This document shows positions 16,271 through 25,298 of a stretch of DNA of 64,000 bases, piece after piece. A program made the position numbers and the translations under genes. The first letter of the stretch is position 1, and each line of letters starts with the position of its first letter. The notes beneath the pieces are model-generated. The model saw only the letters and a program-made list of their open reading frames with translations. It was not told where the DNA came from and made no database searches. Origin of the DNA: Bog-756 sp963703145 (GTDB lineage: Bacteria > Actinomycetota > Acidimicrobiia > Acidimicrobiales > RAAP-2); assembly GCA_963703145.1 (NCBI GenBank), contig OY969793.1:372001-436000 (forward strand). The letters are read 5' to 3'.

Positions 16271-19200
16271 GCCCGGGCGACCAGCCCTTCGATGTCACCG
16301 GGCCCCTCCCGAGGGGGAAAGTCGCCATTCAGGCCAGCGCCGGAACCGGCAAGACCTTCGCCCTGGCCGCCCTGGCGGCCCGCTACATCGTTGAAGCCGA
16401 CGTGGCGGCCTCTGAATTGCTGATCGTGACCTTCACCCGGGCGGCCACCGACGAACTCCGGGCCAAAGTGCGCGACCGGCTGACCAGTGCGGCCGACCAC
16501 CTGGCTCACCGTCCGACACAGGCGACCGATGATGAACTACTCGGCCATCTGGCCCGCCACGACGTGCCCCAGCGGCTCGCCCGCCTGCAGCGCGCCATCA
16601 CCGAATTCGACTCGGCGACGGTGACCACCATCCACGGCTTCGCCAAGCAGGTCCTCGGGGCGCTCGGCGTGTCGGCCGGCACCGACCCCGATGCCCGACT
16701 CGAGATCGACTCGTCGGACCTGATCGAAGAGACCTGCGCCGACGTCTTGGTGCGGGCGGCCATCGAGGGGTATCCCACCGACCACCTTCCCTCGCTGGTC
16801 GACCTCCGTCGGGCGACCGAACTGGCGGACGGCCAGCCCGATCTCGACCTGGTTCCCACCCGAGGTCAACCCGGCGCGTCCGAAGCCAGCCAGATCCTGG
16901 CCGAACTGGTGAACCGGTCGGTCCGGGCCGTGGCCGACCGCCGCCTGAGCAGTGGGACCCTCAGCTTCGACGATGTGCTCGTCCAGCTGCGGAGCGCACT
17001 GTGTGGCTCGGGTCCCGGGGCCGCTGCCGCCATCGACACGCTCCGGAACCGCTTCAAGGTGGTGTTGATCGATGAGTTCCAGGACACCGACACCGTGCAG
17101 TGGGACATCTTCTCCACGCTGTTCGACCGACCTGGGGCAACTACCGCACTGGTGCTGGTGGGTGACCCCAAACAGGCCATCTACGCCTTTCGGGGCGCGG
17201 ACGTCCACGCGTACCTGGCCGCGGTGGGGGAGGGCTCCCGTACGGATCGCCGTTCGCTGGCGGTCAACTGGCGGTCCGACGACGCGGTACTCGCCTCCCT
17301 CGGCGCGCTCTTTGGGGGGGCGACGTTCGGCGATCCCGACATCCCGTTCGTCACCGTCAACGCAGCGCCCGCCAACCAGGGCCGGCGGTTGCGCGACCGC
17401 ACCGGCGCGGTAGTTCCCGCCCTGTCCCTGCGTCTGGCCGTCGGCGACGGAATCACCCGATCCAAACCTCAGCCGAACCTGGTGATCGTCGATGCCGCCG
17501 AACGCGCCGTCTTCGCCGATCTGGTCCTGCGGATCGGTCAGCTCCTGGTCGACGGTCGTCTGCCCACTGAATCCGGCGGAGGCAGCGGCCGTCCCGTGCG
17601 GCCCCCCGACATCGCCGTCCTGGTCGGCAAGCACGCTGAAGCGGTGAAGGTCCAGGCCGCTCTGGCCAGGGCGGGCATTCCGGCGGTGGTGGCCCGGGGT
17701 GGCAGCGTGTTGCGATCGTCGGCCGCCGACCACCTGCGCTGGCTGCTCGAGGGCCTGGCCCGACCGTCGGACGCGCGCCGCGCCCGAATGGTGGCGCTGT
17801 CCTGGTTCGGGGGGCGAAGCGCCGCCGAGGTGGCCTCCTTGTCGGACACCGAACTGGCCGCCGTCCAAGAGCGCCTGCGGCAGTGGGCGGAGCTGCTCGC
17901 CACCCACACCGTCGCCGAGGTCCTGGCCACGGTGTGGTCCGAGAGCGGCGTGATGGAACACGTGCTGCGGGCGGCCGACGGGGACCGGAACATGACCGAC
18001 CTCGATCATGTCGCCGAGCTGCTGTCCGGCGCGGGTTCGGCCGCCAGGAGCAGCGTGGCCGGACTGCTCTCGGCCCTGGACACCGAGCCGGAACCCGACG
18101 GAGACACCGAGGTGGAGAGCGACGTGGCCGCCCGGCGGATCGCCTCGGAGGCAGATGCCGTCCAGATCATGACGGTATGGGCGGCCAAGGGGCTGCAGTT
18201 CCCGGTGGTGTGCCTCCCGACCCTGTGGCGTGCCCCCTTCAAGAACGCGCCGGTGGTCTACGTCGATCCGCAGCGAAGGCGCCGCACGCTCGACCTGGCC
18301 CAGGGAAAGGGCTGGCCCGACGAGGCCGGGGCTGAGGCCCGGTCCGCACTGGCGTTCGCCGAGGCCACCGGTGAACGACTGCGGCTGCTCTATGTGGCGT
18401 TGACCCGGGCACAGCACCACTCCATCCTGTGGTGGGCACCGACCGACCGCAGCGCCCAGACGGCCCTGGCCCGGATCCTGTTCGCCCGCACCGATGGGGT
18501 GATCGACCCGGACATCTACGGGGCCCGCGAGGTGCCCATTCCCGCTGACCACGAGTTGTCGAGTCGATTGGCCCCCTTGGTCGACGCGGCGGCCGGGACG
18601 ATCGACGTAGCGGTGATCGACGTGCCCGAGGGCACCGATGACGACGCCGACACCGGTGGAGAGGGCGGAGCCGGCCCATGGGGTGCGAGCTCTCCGGGCC
18701 AGACACCGTCGTTCCTAGCCGCCGCCACGCTACGTGCCGTTCCCGATCGGTCGAGACGGCGGTGGTCGTTCTCGGCCATCGTCGACCAGGACGCCGACGA
18801 CCGGTTCGACCCGTCTGATGGATCGCTGTCCGACAGCGGGGCCGCCGACGAACAGGATGACGGGGATGGCGACGCAGCTGGGCCCGGCCAACCACCGGCC
18901 TCCCCAGGGTGGCCCTCCGGGGCCGATACTGAGATCGGACACGCGGCCAGCCCGCTGGCCGGCCTACCGGCCGGCACGGCATTCGGCACCCTCGTACACG
19001 CCGTGCTCGAGGAGGTCGATGCCACTGCGGCCGATCTCGAGGGGCAGCTCGATGCGGCCATCGGTCGGCAGCTGGCATGGCGCACGGTGGACCTCACCCC
19101 GGTGGGTTCGAGCGTGGCCACACCGGCCGAGGGCCGCCGACTGCTGGTGGAGGGCCTGCGGGCGGCCATCAGCACACCCTTTGGAGCACGGCTCGGCCAG

Positions 19201-19809
19201 GTATGCCTCGGTGATCTCGGTGCCAATGACCGGCTCACCGAGATGACGTTCGACCTTCGGCTGTCCGATGCCGGGCCGGCCACCACTGTGCGACGGATCG
19301 GTCAGGTGACGCTCGACCACCTCGCGCCCGATGACCCGCTTCACCCATGGGCCGCCGGGCTGGCGGGGGGGAGGACCGACACATCCCTCACCGGCCACCT
19401 CACCGGATCGATCGACCTGGTCCTGAGGGTGCCTGACGGAGCGGGGGCCCATCGCTTCGTGGTGGCCGACTACAAGACCAACGCGCTCCACGCCCGTGGA
19501 GCACCGGTCCGGCCCGACGACTACGGCCAGGAGCGGATGGCCGAGGCCATGACCGAGCACCACTATCCCCTGCAGGCCCTGCTCTACTCGGTGGCCCTCC
19601 ACCGGTATCTGCGGTGGCGACTGGCCGACTACCGGCCCGAGGACCACCTGGGGGGCTGTGCCTACCTGTTCCTCCGAGGCATGAGGGGTCGTACGGGCTT
19701 CTCGGGCGACCATCCGACCGGTGTGTTCGACTGGGCCGTCCCGGCGTCTCTGGTCGTCGAACTAAGTGAGCTGCTGGACGGGCACTCGGCTCCCGCGGTC
19801 CCGTCGTGA
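16267..19809 (+). CDS. recB: Exodeoxyribonuclease V beta subunit RecB (helicase-nuclease)
   Basis: 1180 residues, a UvrD-type superfamily 1A helicase with a C-terminal nuclease. Motif I is QASAGTGKTFALA (near residue 20), motif II VLIDEFQDTDTVQWD, motif III GDPKQAIYAFRGADVHAYL and motif VI LRLLYVALTRAQHH. The nuclease core VADYKTNAL lies near residues 1064-1072. A Gly/Asp-rich insertion at about 785-900 separates the helicase from the nuclease. The 3'-5' motor and the only nuclease of RecBCD reside here. It is translationally coupled to recC (ATGA) and recD (GTGA). Confidence 0.96.
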   Translation: MSPGDQPFDVTGPLPRGKVAIQASAGTGKTFALAALAARYIVEADVAASELLIVTFTRAATDELRAKVRDRLTSAADHLAHRPTQATDDELLGHLARHDVPQRLARLQRAITEFDSATVTTIHGFAKQVLGALGVSAGTDPDARLEIDSSDLIEETCADVLVRAAIEGYPTDHLPSLVDLRRATELADGQPDLDLVPTRGQPGASEASQILAELVNRSVRAVADRRLSSGTLSFDDVLVQLRSALCGSGPGAAAAIDTLRNRFKVVLIDEFQDTDTVQWDIFSTLFDRPGATTALVLVGDPKQAIYAFRGADVHAYLAAVGEGSRTDRRSLAVNWRSDDAVLASLGALFGGATFGDPDIPFVTVNAAPANQGRRLRDRTGAVVPALSLRLAVGDGITRSKPQPNLVIVDAAERAVFADLVLRIGQLLVDGRLPTESGGGSGRPVRPPDIAVLVGKHAEAVKVQAALARAGIPAVVARGGSVLRSSAADHLRWLLEGLARPSDARRARMVALSWFGGRSAAEVASLSDTELAAVQERLRQWAELLATHTVAEVLATVWSESGVMEHVLRAADGDRNMTDLDHVAELLSGAGSAARSSVAGLLSALDTEPEPDGDTEVESDVAARRIASEADAVQIMTVWAAKGLQFPVVCLPTLWRAPFKNAPVVYVDPQRRRRTLDLAQGKGWPDEAGAEARSALAFAEATGERLRLLYVALTRAQHHSILWWAPTDRSAQTALARILFARTDGVIDPDIYGAREVPIPADHELSSRLAPLVDAAAGTIDVAVIDVPEGTDDDADTGGEGGAGPWGASSPGQTPSFLAAATLRAVPDRSRRRWSFSAIVDQDADDRFDPSDGSLSDSGAADEQDDGDGDAAGPGQPPASPGWPSGADTEIGHAASPLAGLPAGTAFGTLVHAVLEEVDATAADLEGQLDAAIGRQLAWRTVDLTPVGSSVATPAEGRRLLVEGLRAAISTPFGARLGQVCLGDLGANDRLTEMTFDLRLSDAGPATTVRRIGQVTLDHLAPDDPLHPWAAGLAGGRTDTSLTGHLTGSIDLVLRVPDGAGAHRFVVADYKTNALHARGAPVRPDDYGQERMAEAMTEHHYPLQALLYSVALHRYLRWRLADYRPEDHLGGCAYLFLRGMRGRTGFSGDHPTGVFDWAVPASLVVELSELLDGHSAPAVPS

Positions 19810-21776
19810 CGCCCGAGGTCTCCGCCCGGACCGCAGGCCTGCCACCCGAGCTGGCGGTGTTGGCCCCCTTCGTCGAGGCCGGCGTGTTCAGTCCCTATGA
19901 GGTCCATGTGGCTGCCGCGGTGGCCCGGCTCCAGCCAGGCGTCACCGACGAGGTGCTCTTGGCCCTGGCGGTCGCGGCCCGGGCACCGCGTTTCGGGCAC
20001 GTCTGCACGAGGCTGGAGGACGTGGCGATCCAGCTCGCCGAGCCAGATGGAGACGAGGCCGGCCCGCTCCCGTGGCCAACGCCTGCGACCTGGTCCGAAG
20101 CCCTGGTCGCCTCCGACGTGGTCGTCGGGCCCGACCTGGCATCGGTCGAGCCGGTGCGCCCGCTGGTGTGGGACGCGAACCGTCTCTACCTCCAGCGCTA
20201 TTGGCACTACGAGCTCCTCGTGGCGGACGACCTGGAGCGCCGGGTGGCCTCCGCGTCGATTGGTTCCCCGGTGGACCCGGAACCCTCGGCCGCCTCCATC
20301 GACGCCCTCTTCGGTCCCGACGCCGGTGCCGAGCCGGACCTCCAACGCCAGGCGGCGCTGCGAGGCCTGCGTCCGGGCGTGTCGATCATCGCCGGGGGCC
20401 CCGGAACCGGCAAGACGTACACCGTGGCCAGGCTGCTGGCCGCCGCCCACCGGGACGCCGCCGACCGAGGCCGGCAACTCCGGGTGGCTCTGGCGGCTCC
20501 GACGGGGAAGGCCGCCGCCCGACTGGGCGAAGCGGTCAAAGAGGCGGTCCTCGTTCTCGAGGCCGACAGTGTGATCGACGCCGAACTGGCCGAGGCGCTG
20601 GTCCGCACCGTCCCGACCACGGTGCACGCCCTGCTCGGTTGGCGCAGTCGGACCCGGTTCCTCCACGACCGGGCCGATCCGTTGCCCCACGACCTGGTGA
20701 TCGTGGACGAGACGTCGATGGTGTCCCTCCCCCTCATGGCCAAGATGCTCGACGCCGTACGACCCGAGGCCCGACTGGTTCTGGTGGGTGATCCGTTCCA
20801 GCTGGCCAGCATCGAGGCCGGTACGGTCATGCGCGACCTGGTGGGTCCGACGACAGAGCTTGGCGGGTCCACGCCCTCGAGCGGTACCCCGTTAGCCGGC
20901 CGGGTGACGGTCCTGGAGCGGATGCACCGGTTCGGTGAGTCCTCCTCCATCGCCGCCCTGGCCGATGCCGTGCGCCACGGGAACGCCGACACCGCCCTCT
21001 CACTCCTGGGCGACGGCCGGGACGACCTGGTCTGGGTGGCGCCGGGTGACACCGATGGTGTCGAGGCCGTCACTGCCGAGGTGGTTGAAGCCGGAGCCGA
21101 GGTGGTCGCCGCCGCCCAGCGTGGTGATGCTCTCGCCGCATTGGCCGCCGCCGGTCGGATCAAGGTGCTGACGGGCACCCGACGGGGTCCGTGGGGACTC
21201 GACGACTGGACCGAGCGGATCGAAGGCGGCATCGGCCGCCAGCTCGGTGGCTTCGGATCCCGGCGCCGGTGGCACGTCGGCCGACCGGTACTGGTGACGG
21301 CCAACGATCGGGCGAACCAGGTGTTCAACGGCGACACCGGCGTGGTGGTCAACGGTGTCGAGGGACTGGTGGTGGCCCTGGCCGACGGCCAGGGCGTCCG
21401 CATGCTGGCTCCTTCCCGGCTCGATCAGGTGGAGACCTGGTGGGCCATGACCATCCACAAGGCCCAGGGTTCGGAGTTCGCGCATGCCGTGGTGTCCCTG
21501 CCGGATCGGCGGTCGCCGATCCTGACGCGCGAGCTCCTCTATACCGCCGTCACCAGGGCCCGCCACCAGCTCACCGTCGTGGCCTCCGAGGAGGCACTGC
21601 GGATGGCGGTGAACCGTCCCCTGGTTCGGGCCTCGGGCCTGCAGGAACGGTTGTGGCCGGCCGGGGCCCGGGACGACCGACCGCACTCTGGCTACCGCGC
21701 TCTGCTTAGTGTGGGGCTATGGACGAGTTCACCTCAGCCCTCGACACCGCAGCCGCCATCCGGGCCAAGGAGGTGA
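19806..21776 (+). CDS. recD: Exodeoxyribonuclease V alpha subunit RecD (5'-3' helicase)
   Basis: 656 residues. Motif I is GGPGTGKTYTVARLLAA (near residue 198), motif II LVIVDETSMVSLPL, and the final helicase motifs are WAMTIHKAQGSEF and LLYTAVTRARHQL. It is the fast 5'-3' motor of RecBCD. The usual family ending (ASGLQERLW) is followed here by about 39 extra residues, so the gene overlaps the next gene, the amidase, by 58 nt in another frame and contains that gene's putative promoter. GTG 19806 overlaps the recB stop. Confidence 0.95.
   Translation: MTPEVSARTAGLPPELAVLAPFVEAGVFSPYEVHVAAAVARLQPGVTDEVLLALAVAARAPRFGHVCTRLEDVAIQLAEPDGDEAGPLPWPTPATWSEALVASDVVVGPDLASVEPVRPLVWDANRLYLQRYWHYELLVADDLERRVASASIGSPVDPEPSAASIDALFGPDAGAEPDLQRQAALRGLRPGVSIIAGGPGTGKTYTVARLLAAAHRDAADRGRQLRVALAAPTGKAAARLGEAVKEAVLVLEADSVIDAELAEALVRTVPTTVHALLGWRSRTRFLHDRADPLPHDLVIVDETSMVSLPLMAKMLDAVRPEARLVLVGDPFQLASIEAGTVMRDLVGPTTELGGSTPSSGTPLAGRVTVLERMHRFGESSSIAALADAVRHGNADTALSLLGDGRDDLVWVAPGDTDGVEAVTAEVVEAGAEVVAAAQRGDALAALAAAGRIKVLTGTRRGPWGLDDWTERIEGGIGRQLGGFGSRRRWHVGRPVLVTANDRANQVFNGDTGVVVNGVEGLVVALADGQGVRMLAPSRLDQVETWWAMTIHKAQGSEFAHAVVSLPDRRSPILTRELLYTAVTRARHQLTVVASEEALRMAVNRPLVRASGLQERLWPAGARDDRPHSGYRALLSVGLWTSSPQPSTPQPPSGPRR
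21707..21712 (+). promoter_or_regulatory. Leaderless-type -10 of the amidase gene
   Basis: TAGTGT is followed by exactly 6 nt and then ATG 21719. This places the expected transcription start at the A of the start codon, as in leaderless actinobacterial mRNAs. No ribosome-binding site is visible. The element lies inside the recD reading frame. Confidence 0.55.
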
Positions 21777-23128
21777 GCCCCGTGGAGGTGCTCGACGCCT
21801 GCCTGGCCGTGGTGGACGACCGCAATCCCGGACTGAACGCGGTCATCTGGCGCAACGACGGGGAGGCCCGCGACGAGGCCCGGGCGCTGGGCGAGCGGAT
21901 CGTCACCGGCCAAGGACCATTTGCACCCTTCGCCGGTGTGCCGTTGCCCATCAAGGACCTGCTGACGGTGGCCGGACAGCCGGTGACCTTCGGGTCGAAC
22001 GGTGCCCCCACCGGACCGGCTGGAACCACCGAGCCGGTGGCCGAGGCCTTCCGACATGCCGGCTTCGTCCTGACCGGCCGAACCAACACGCCCGAGTTCG
22101 GGACCATCACGGTCACCGAGAACCTTCGCTACGGAGCCACCGCAAACCCCTGGGATCCCGGGCACACCCCCGGCGGGTCGAGTGGTGGGGCGGCTGCGGC
22201 CGTGGCGTCCGGAATGTTCCCGGTGGCCCACGCCGGCGACGGGGGCGGCTCGATCCGCATCCCGGCGTCGTGCTGTGGGCTGGTCGGCTTGAAGCCGAGC
22301 CGCGGCCGGGTCCCGTCTTCGGTGGCGGGCTGGTTGGGGATGGCCACCGAGGGGGCGCTGACCACGACGGTGGCCGATGCCGCCGCGGTCCTCGACGTCA
22401 TCAGTGCTCCCGACCCCTACGCCTGGTGGAACGCCCCCCGGCCCGAGCGGCCCTTCATCGACGAGGTGGGCGCTGATCCCGGGTCGCTGCGAGTGGCACT
22501 GTGCACCGTGTCGGGCCTCGGGCTCACCGTCACCGACGCGCCGACTGCCGCCGTCGACCACGCCGGCCGGCTGCTCGAAGCCGCCGGCCACCGGGTGTCG
22601 GTGCTGGATGCCGACGTGTTCGACCCATCGGGTCTGGCCCCGTTCCTCAACGTGATCAATGCCGGCCTGGCCGACGCCTCCACCATCGACTGGGACAAGG
22701 TCGAGCCACACAACCGTGCCGCGTACGCCACAGCGCAGGCGGTGGACAGCCTCACGGTGAACCGGTCCCTGGCCGAGTTGCAGCTACTCACCCGGGCGGT
22801 GGTGGCCCGCTTCGACACCGACTTCGACCTCCTGGTCACCCCCACCATGTGCGTGGAGCCGCCCCGGGTGGGACTCCTTGCCGAGGTGCACGCCTCAGCC
22901 GGGGCCGGGATGCCCCCGATCGACATCGTGGCCATGGCGGCCTTCACCGCCGTGTACAACATCACCGGCCAGCCCGCCATCAGCCTCCCGCTGTTCACCG
23001 CCCCCTCGGGCCTGCCCGTGGGCGTCCAGATCGTGGCCGGACCCTGGCGCGAGGCCCAGCTGCTCCGGGTGGCCGCCCAGTTGGAGACGGCCGACCCGTG
23101 GGCCTCCCGCCGCCCGCCCGCCGCCTGA
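21719..23128 (+). CDS. Amidase signature family hydrolase
   Basis: 469 residues with the Ser-cisSer-Lys catalytic set: Lys in VPLPIKDLLTV (near 78), the glycine/serine loop GGSSGGAAAAVASG (near 152) with cis-Ser, and the nucleophile Ser in GDGGGSIRIPASCCGLVG (near 177). The family hydrolyses amides such as nitrile-derived amides, 6-aminohexanoate oligomers or acylated amines; substrate is not predictable here. It is not GatA, because gatB and gatC are absent. The start coincides with a leaderless promoter pattern within the end of recD. Confidence 0.9.
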   Translation: MDEFTSALDTAAAIRAKEVSPVEVLDACLAVVDDRNPGLNAVIWRNDGEARDEARALGERIVTGQGPFAPFAGVPLPIKDLLTVAGQPVTFGSNGAPTGPAGTTEPVAEAFRHAGFVLTGRTNTPEFGTITVTENLRYGATANPWDPGHTPGGSSGGAAAAVASGMFPVAHAGDGGGSIRIPASCCGLVGLKPSRGRVPSSVAGWLGMATEGALTTTVADAAAVLDVISAPDPYAWWNAPRPERPFIDEVGADPGSLRVALCTVSGLGLTVTDAPTAAVDHAGRLLEAAGHRVSVLDADVFDPSGLAPFLNVINAGLADASTIDWDKVEPHNRAAYATAQAVDSLTVNRSLAELQLLTRAVVARFDTDFDLLVTPTMCVEPPRVGLLAEVHASAGAGMPPIDIVAMAAFTAVYNITGQPAISLPLFTAPSGLPVGVQIVAGPWREAQLLRVAAQLETADPWASRRPPAA

Positions 23129-23223
23129 GGCGAACCAACCTGCCGGTCGGTGGCCCCGAGGTGGGAGGGCTCCCCGCACGCCGCGCGAATGAGTAGCTTC
23201 GGTGGTCGAGCCAAGGAGGGCGC

Positions 23224-24606
23224 ATGACGACCATCGACGAGACCGTCCGCCAGCACAAGTACATCCTCGACGAGTCGGAGATGCCCACGGCCTGGTACAA
23301 CATCGTGCCCGACCTGCCGTCCCCACCACCGCCGGCCCTCCACCCCGGGACCCTCCAGCCGGCCGGGCCGGACGACTTCGCCCCGTTGTTCCCCATGGAG
23401 CTGATCCTCCAGGAGGTGAGTACCGAGCGGTACATCGACATCCCCGGCGGCGTCCTGGACGTCTACCGCCAGTGGCGGCCGTCTCCGCTCTACCGGGCCC
23501 ACCGGCTGGAGCGGGCCCTCGACACCCCGGCGCGCATCTACTACAAGTACGAGGGGGTGTCGCCGGCCGGATCGCACAAGCCCAACACCGCCGTGCCCCA
23601 GGCGTACTACAACGCCAAGGCCGGCGTGAGACGGCTGACCACCGAGACGGGGGCCGGGCAGTGGGGGACGGCCCTGGCCTTTGCGTGCGCCATCTACGGG
23701 CTGGAGTGCGAGATCTGGCAGGTGGGCGCATCCTTCGACCAGAAGCCCTACCGACGCTTGATGATGGAGGCCTTCGGGGGCAAGGTCCACCGGTCGCCCA
23801 GCGAGCTGACCGCGTCCGGCCGGGCCGTGCTGGCCGCCGATCCGGACAGTCCCGGATCCCTGGGCATCGCCATCTCTGAGGCGGTCGAGGTGGCGGCACC
23901 GGACCCCGAGACCCGCTACGCCCTGGGCAGTGTCCTCAACCACGTGCTGATGCACCAGACCATCATCGGGGAGGAGGCCCTGTTGCAGCTGGCCAAGGCC
24001 GGTGAGCGGTCGCCCGACCTTCTGGTCGGCTGCACCGGTGGGGGGTCGAACTTCGGGGGACTGGCCTTCCCGTTCCTCCGGGAGAAGCTGGCCGGGCGGA
24101 TGGACCCGGTCATCCGGGCGGTCGAGCCGGCCTCGTGCCCATCGCTCACCCGCGGCGTCTACGCCTACGACTTCGGCGACACCGCCGGCATGACCCCGTT
24201 GATGAAGATGCACACGCTGGGCCACGACTTCATCCCCGATCCCATTCACGCCGGCGGACTCCGCTACCACGGGATGGCCCCTCTCATCTCCCATCTCTAC
24301 GAGCTCGGGATGATGGAGGCCATCGCCATCCCCCAGCTGGAGTGCTTCGGGGCCGCCATGCAGTTCGTGCGGGCCGAGGGCATCCTGCCCGCCCCCGAGC
24401 CGACGCATGCCATTGCCGCAGCCATCCGGGAGGCGCTGGCCTGCAAGGAGTCGGGCGAGGAGAAGGTGATCCTCACCGCCCTCTGCGGCCATGGCCACTT
24501 CGACCTGGCCGCCTACGACGCCTACCTGAGCGGGGCGATGGTGGACGAAGAGGTCACCGATGCCCGGTTCGCCAAGGGTATCTCGACCGTGCCGGTGGTG
24601 GCCTGA
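23224..24606 (+). CDS. trpB: Tryptophan synthase beta chain, TrpB2-type PLP enzyme
   Basis: 460 residues, longer than TrpB1 and with the TrpB2 N-terminal extension (LPSPPPPALHPGTLQPAGPDD). The PLP lysine is in SPAGSHKPNTAVPQAYY (near 119), the substrate loop is ETGAGQWGTALAFA and the PLP phosphate site GCTGGGSNFGG (near 270). The expected reaction is indole plus serine to tryptophan. No trpA or other trp gene is near. TrpB2 enzymes can work alone and are thought to salvage indole or act on other nucleophiles. AAGGAGG precedes ATG 23224. It converges with phoU; a short hairpin spans both stops. Confidence 0.92.
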   Translation: MTTIDETVRQHKYILDESEMPTAWYNIVPDLPSPPPPALHPGTLQPAGPDDFAPLFPMELILQEVSTERYIDIPGGVLDVYRQWRPSPLYRAHRLERALDTPARIYYKYEGVSPAGSHKPNTAVPQAYYNAKAGVRRLTTETGAGQWGTALAFACAIYGLECEIWQVGASFDQKPYRRLMMEAFGGKVHRSPSELTASGRAVLAADPDSPGSLGIAISEAVEVAAPDPETRYALGSVLNHVLMHQTIIGEEALLQLAKAGERSPDLLVGCTGGGSNFGGLAFPFLREKLAGRMDPVIRAVEPASCPSLTRGVYAYDFGDTAGMTPLMKMHTLGHDFIPDPIHAGGLRYHGMAPLISHLYELGMMEAIAIPQLECFGAAMQFVRAEGILPAPEPTHAIAAAIREALACKESGEEKVILTALCGHGHFDLAAYDAYLSGAMVDEEVTDARFAKGISTVPVVA

Positions 24607-24621
24607 GCGCCACGATCAGGC
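24601..24621. terminator. Stop-codon hairpin between trpB and phoU
   Basis: GCCTGA (24601-24606) and TCAGGC (24616-24621) form a 6-bp stem with a 9-nt loop. Each arm ends in the stop codon of one of the two convergent genes. It could act in both directions, but the stem is short and lacks a U tract. Confidence 0.35.
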
Positions 24622-25239
24622 GTCGAGGTCGGCCAGGAGCTCGATCCGGCGGGCCAAGTTGACGGCGTGGTCCCCCAGCCGCTCGTAGAAGCGGGCGAGG
24701 AGCGTGACCTGGGCGGCCACGGCCGTGGCCATCTCCTCGTCGGCCACCTCACGGGTGAGCTCCTCGTGCAGGGTGTCCATCTCCTGGTCCGACTGGACCA
24801 GACGGGCACTCACCTTGCCCCGCTCGCCGAAGGCGTCGGCGGCCGCCTGCCACATCTCGTTGGCCACCTCGGTCATGCGCTGGACGATGCCGCGGCTGCG
24901 CGGGCTCATCTGGGGACCGATGTGGTCCACGGCCCGCTGGGCGATGTGCTCGGCCAGGTCGGCACTGCGCTCCAGCTCCGGGATGATCAAGAGCAGGGCC
25001 ACCAGATGGCGCAGTTCGTCGCCCTGGACCGGCCGGGCCTGCAGCTCGTCCCAGATCAGCAGCTCCACCTCGGCGGTCAGGCTGTCGACGTCCTGGTCAC
25101 CGTCGATCACCGCCTGCCCGAGGAGGATCTCCCCGCCGAGGAGGGCGTGGGTGGCCCGGGACAGCGCCTCGGACACCAGCGCGAACAGCTGGATGACCTT
25201 GCGGTCGATGACGACGACACCGGGCTGGGTTTGGGCCAT
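24616..25239 (-). CDS. phoU: PhoU-like phosphate regulatory protein
   Basis: 207 residues, two PhoU three-helix repeats (about 10-95 and 110-200). The metal-binding signatures are IPELERSADLAEHIAQRA and YERLGDHAVNLARRIE. PhoU links the Pst phosphate transporter to the sensor kinase and limits phosphate uptake. No pst or phosphate two-component genes are adjacent, so this is an unlinked copy. TAGTGT lies 9 nt before ATG 25239, so the leader is short. The family call is firm; the exact target is unknown. Confidence 0.9.
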   Translation of the reverse strand: MAQTQPGVVVIDRKVIQLFALVSEALSRATHALLGGEILLGQAVIDGDQDVDSLTAEVELLIWDELQARPVQGDELRHLVALLLIIPELERSADLAEHIAQRAVDHIGPQMSPRSRGIVQRMTEVANEMWQAAADAFGERGKVSARLVQSDQEMDTLHEELTREVADEEMATAVAAQVTLLARFYERLGDHAVNLARRIELLADLDA

Positions 25240-25298
25240 GACCCAGAGACACTACCCAGGGCGTTACACGGCATTCACGGTGGTGGTGGTCCGTCCGC

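Noticed and set aside
24616..25239. A Pst phosphate-uptake operon around phoU
   Set aside because: No pstSCAB or phosphate kinase/regulator genes are adjacent; the PhoP-like pair is 24 kb away.
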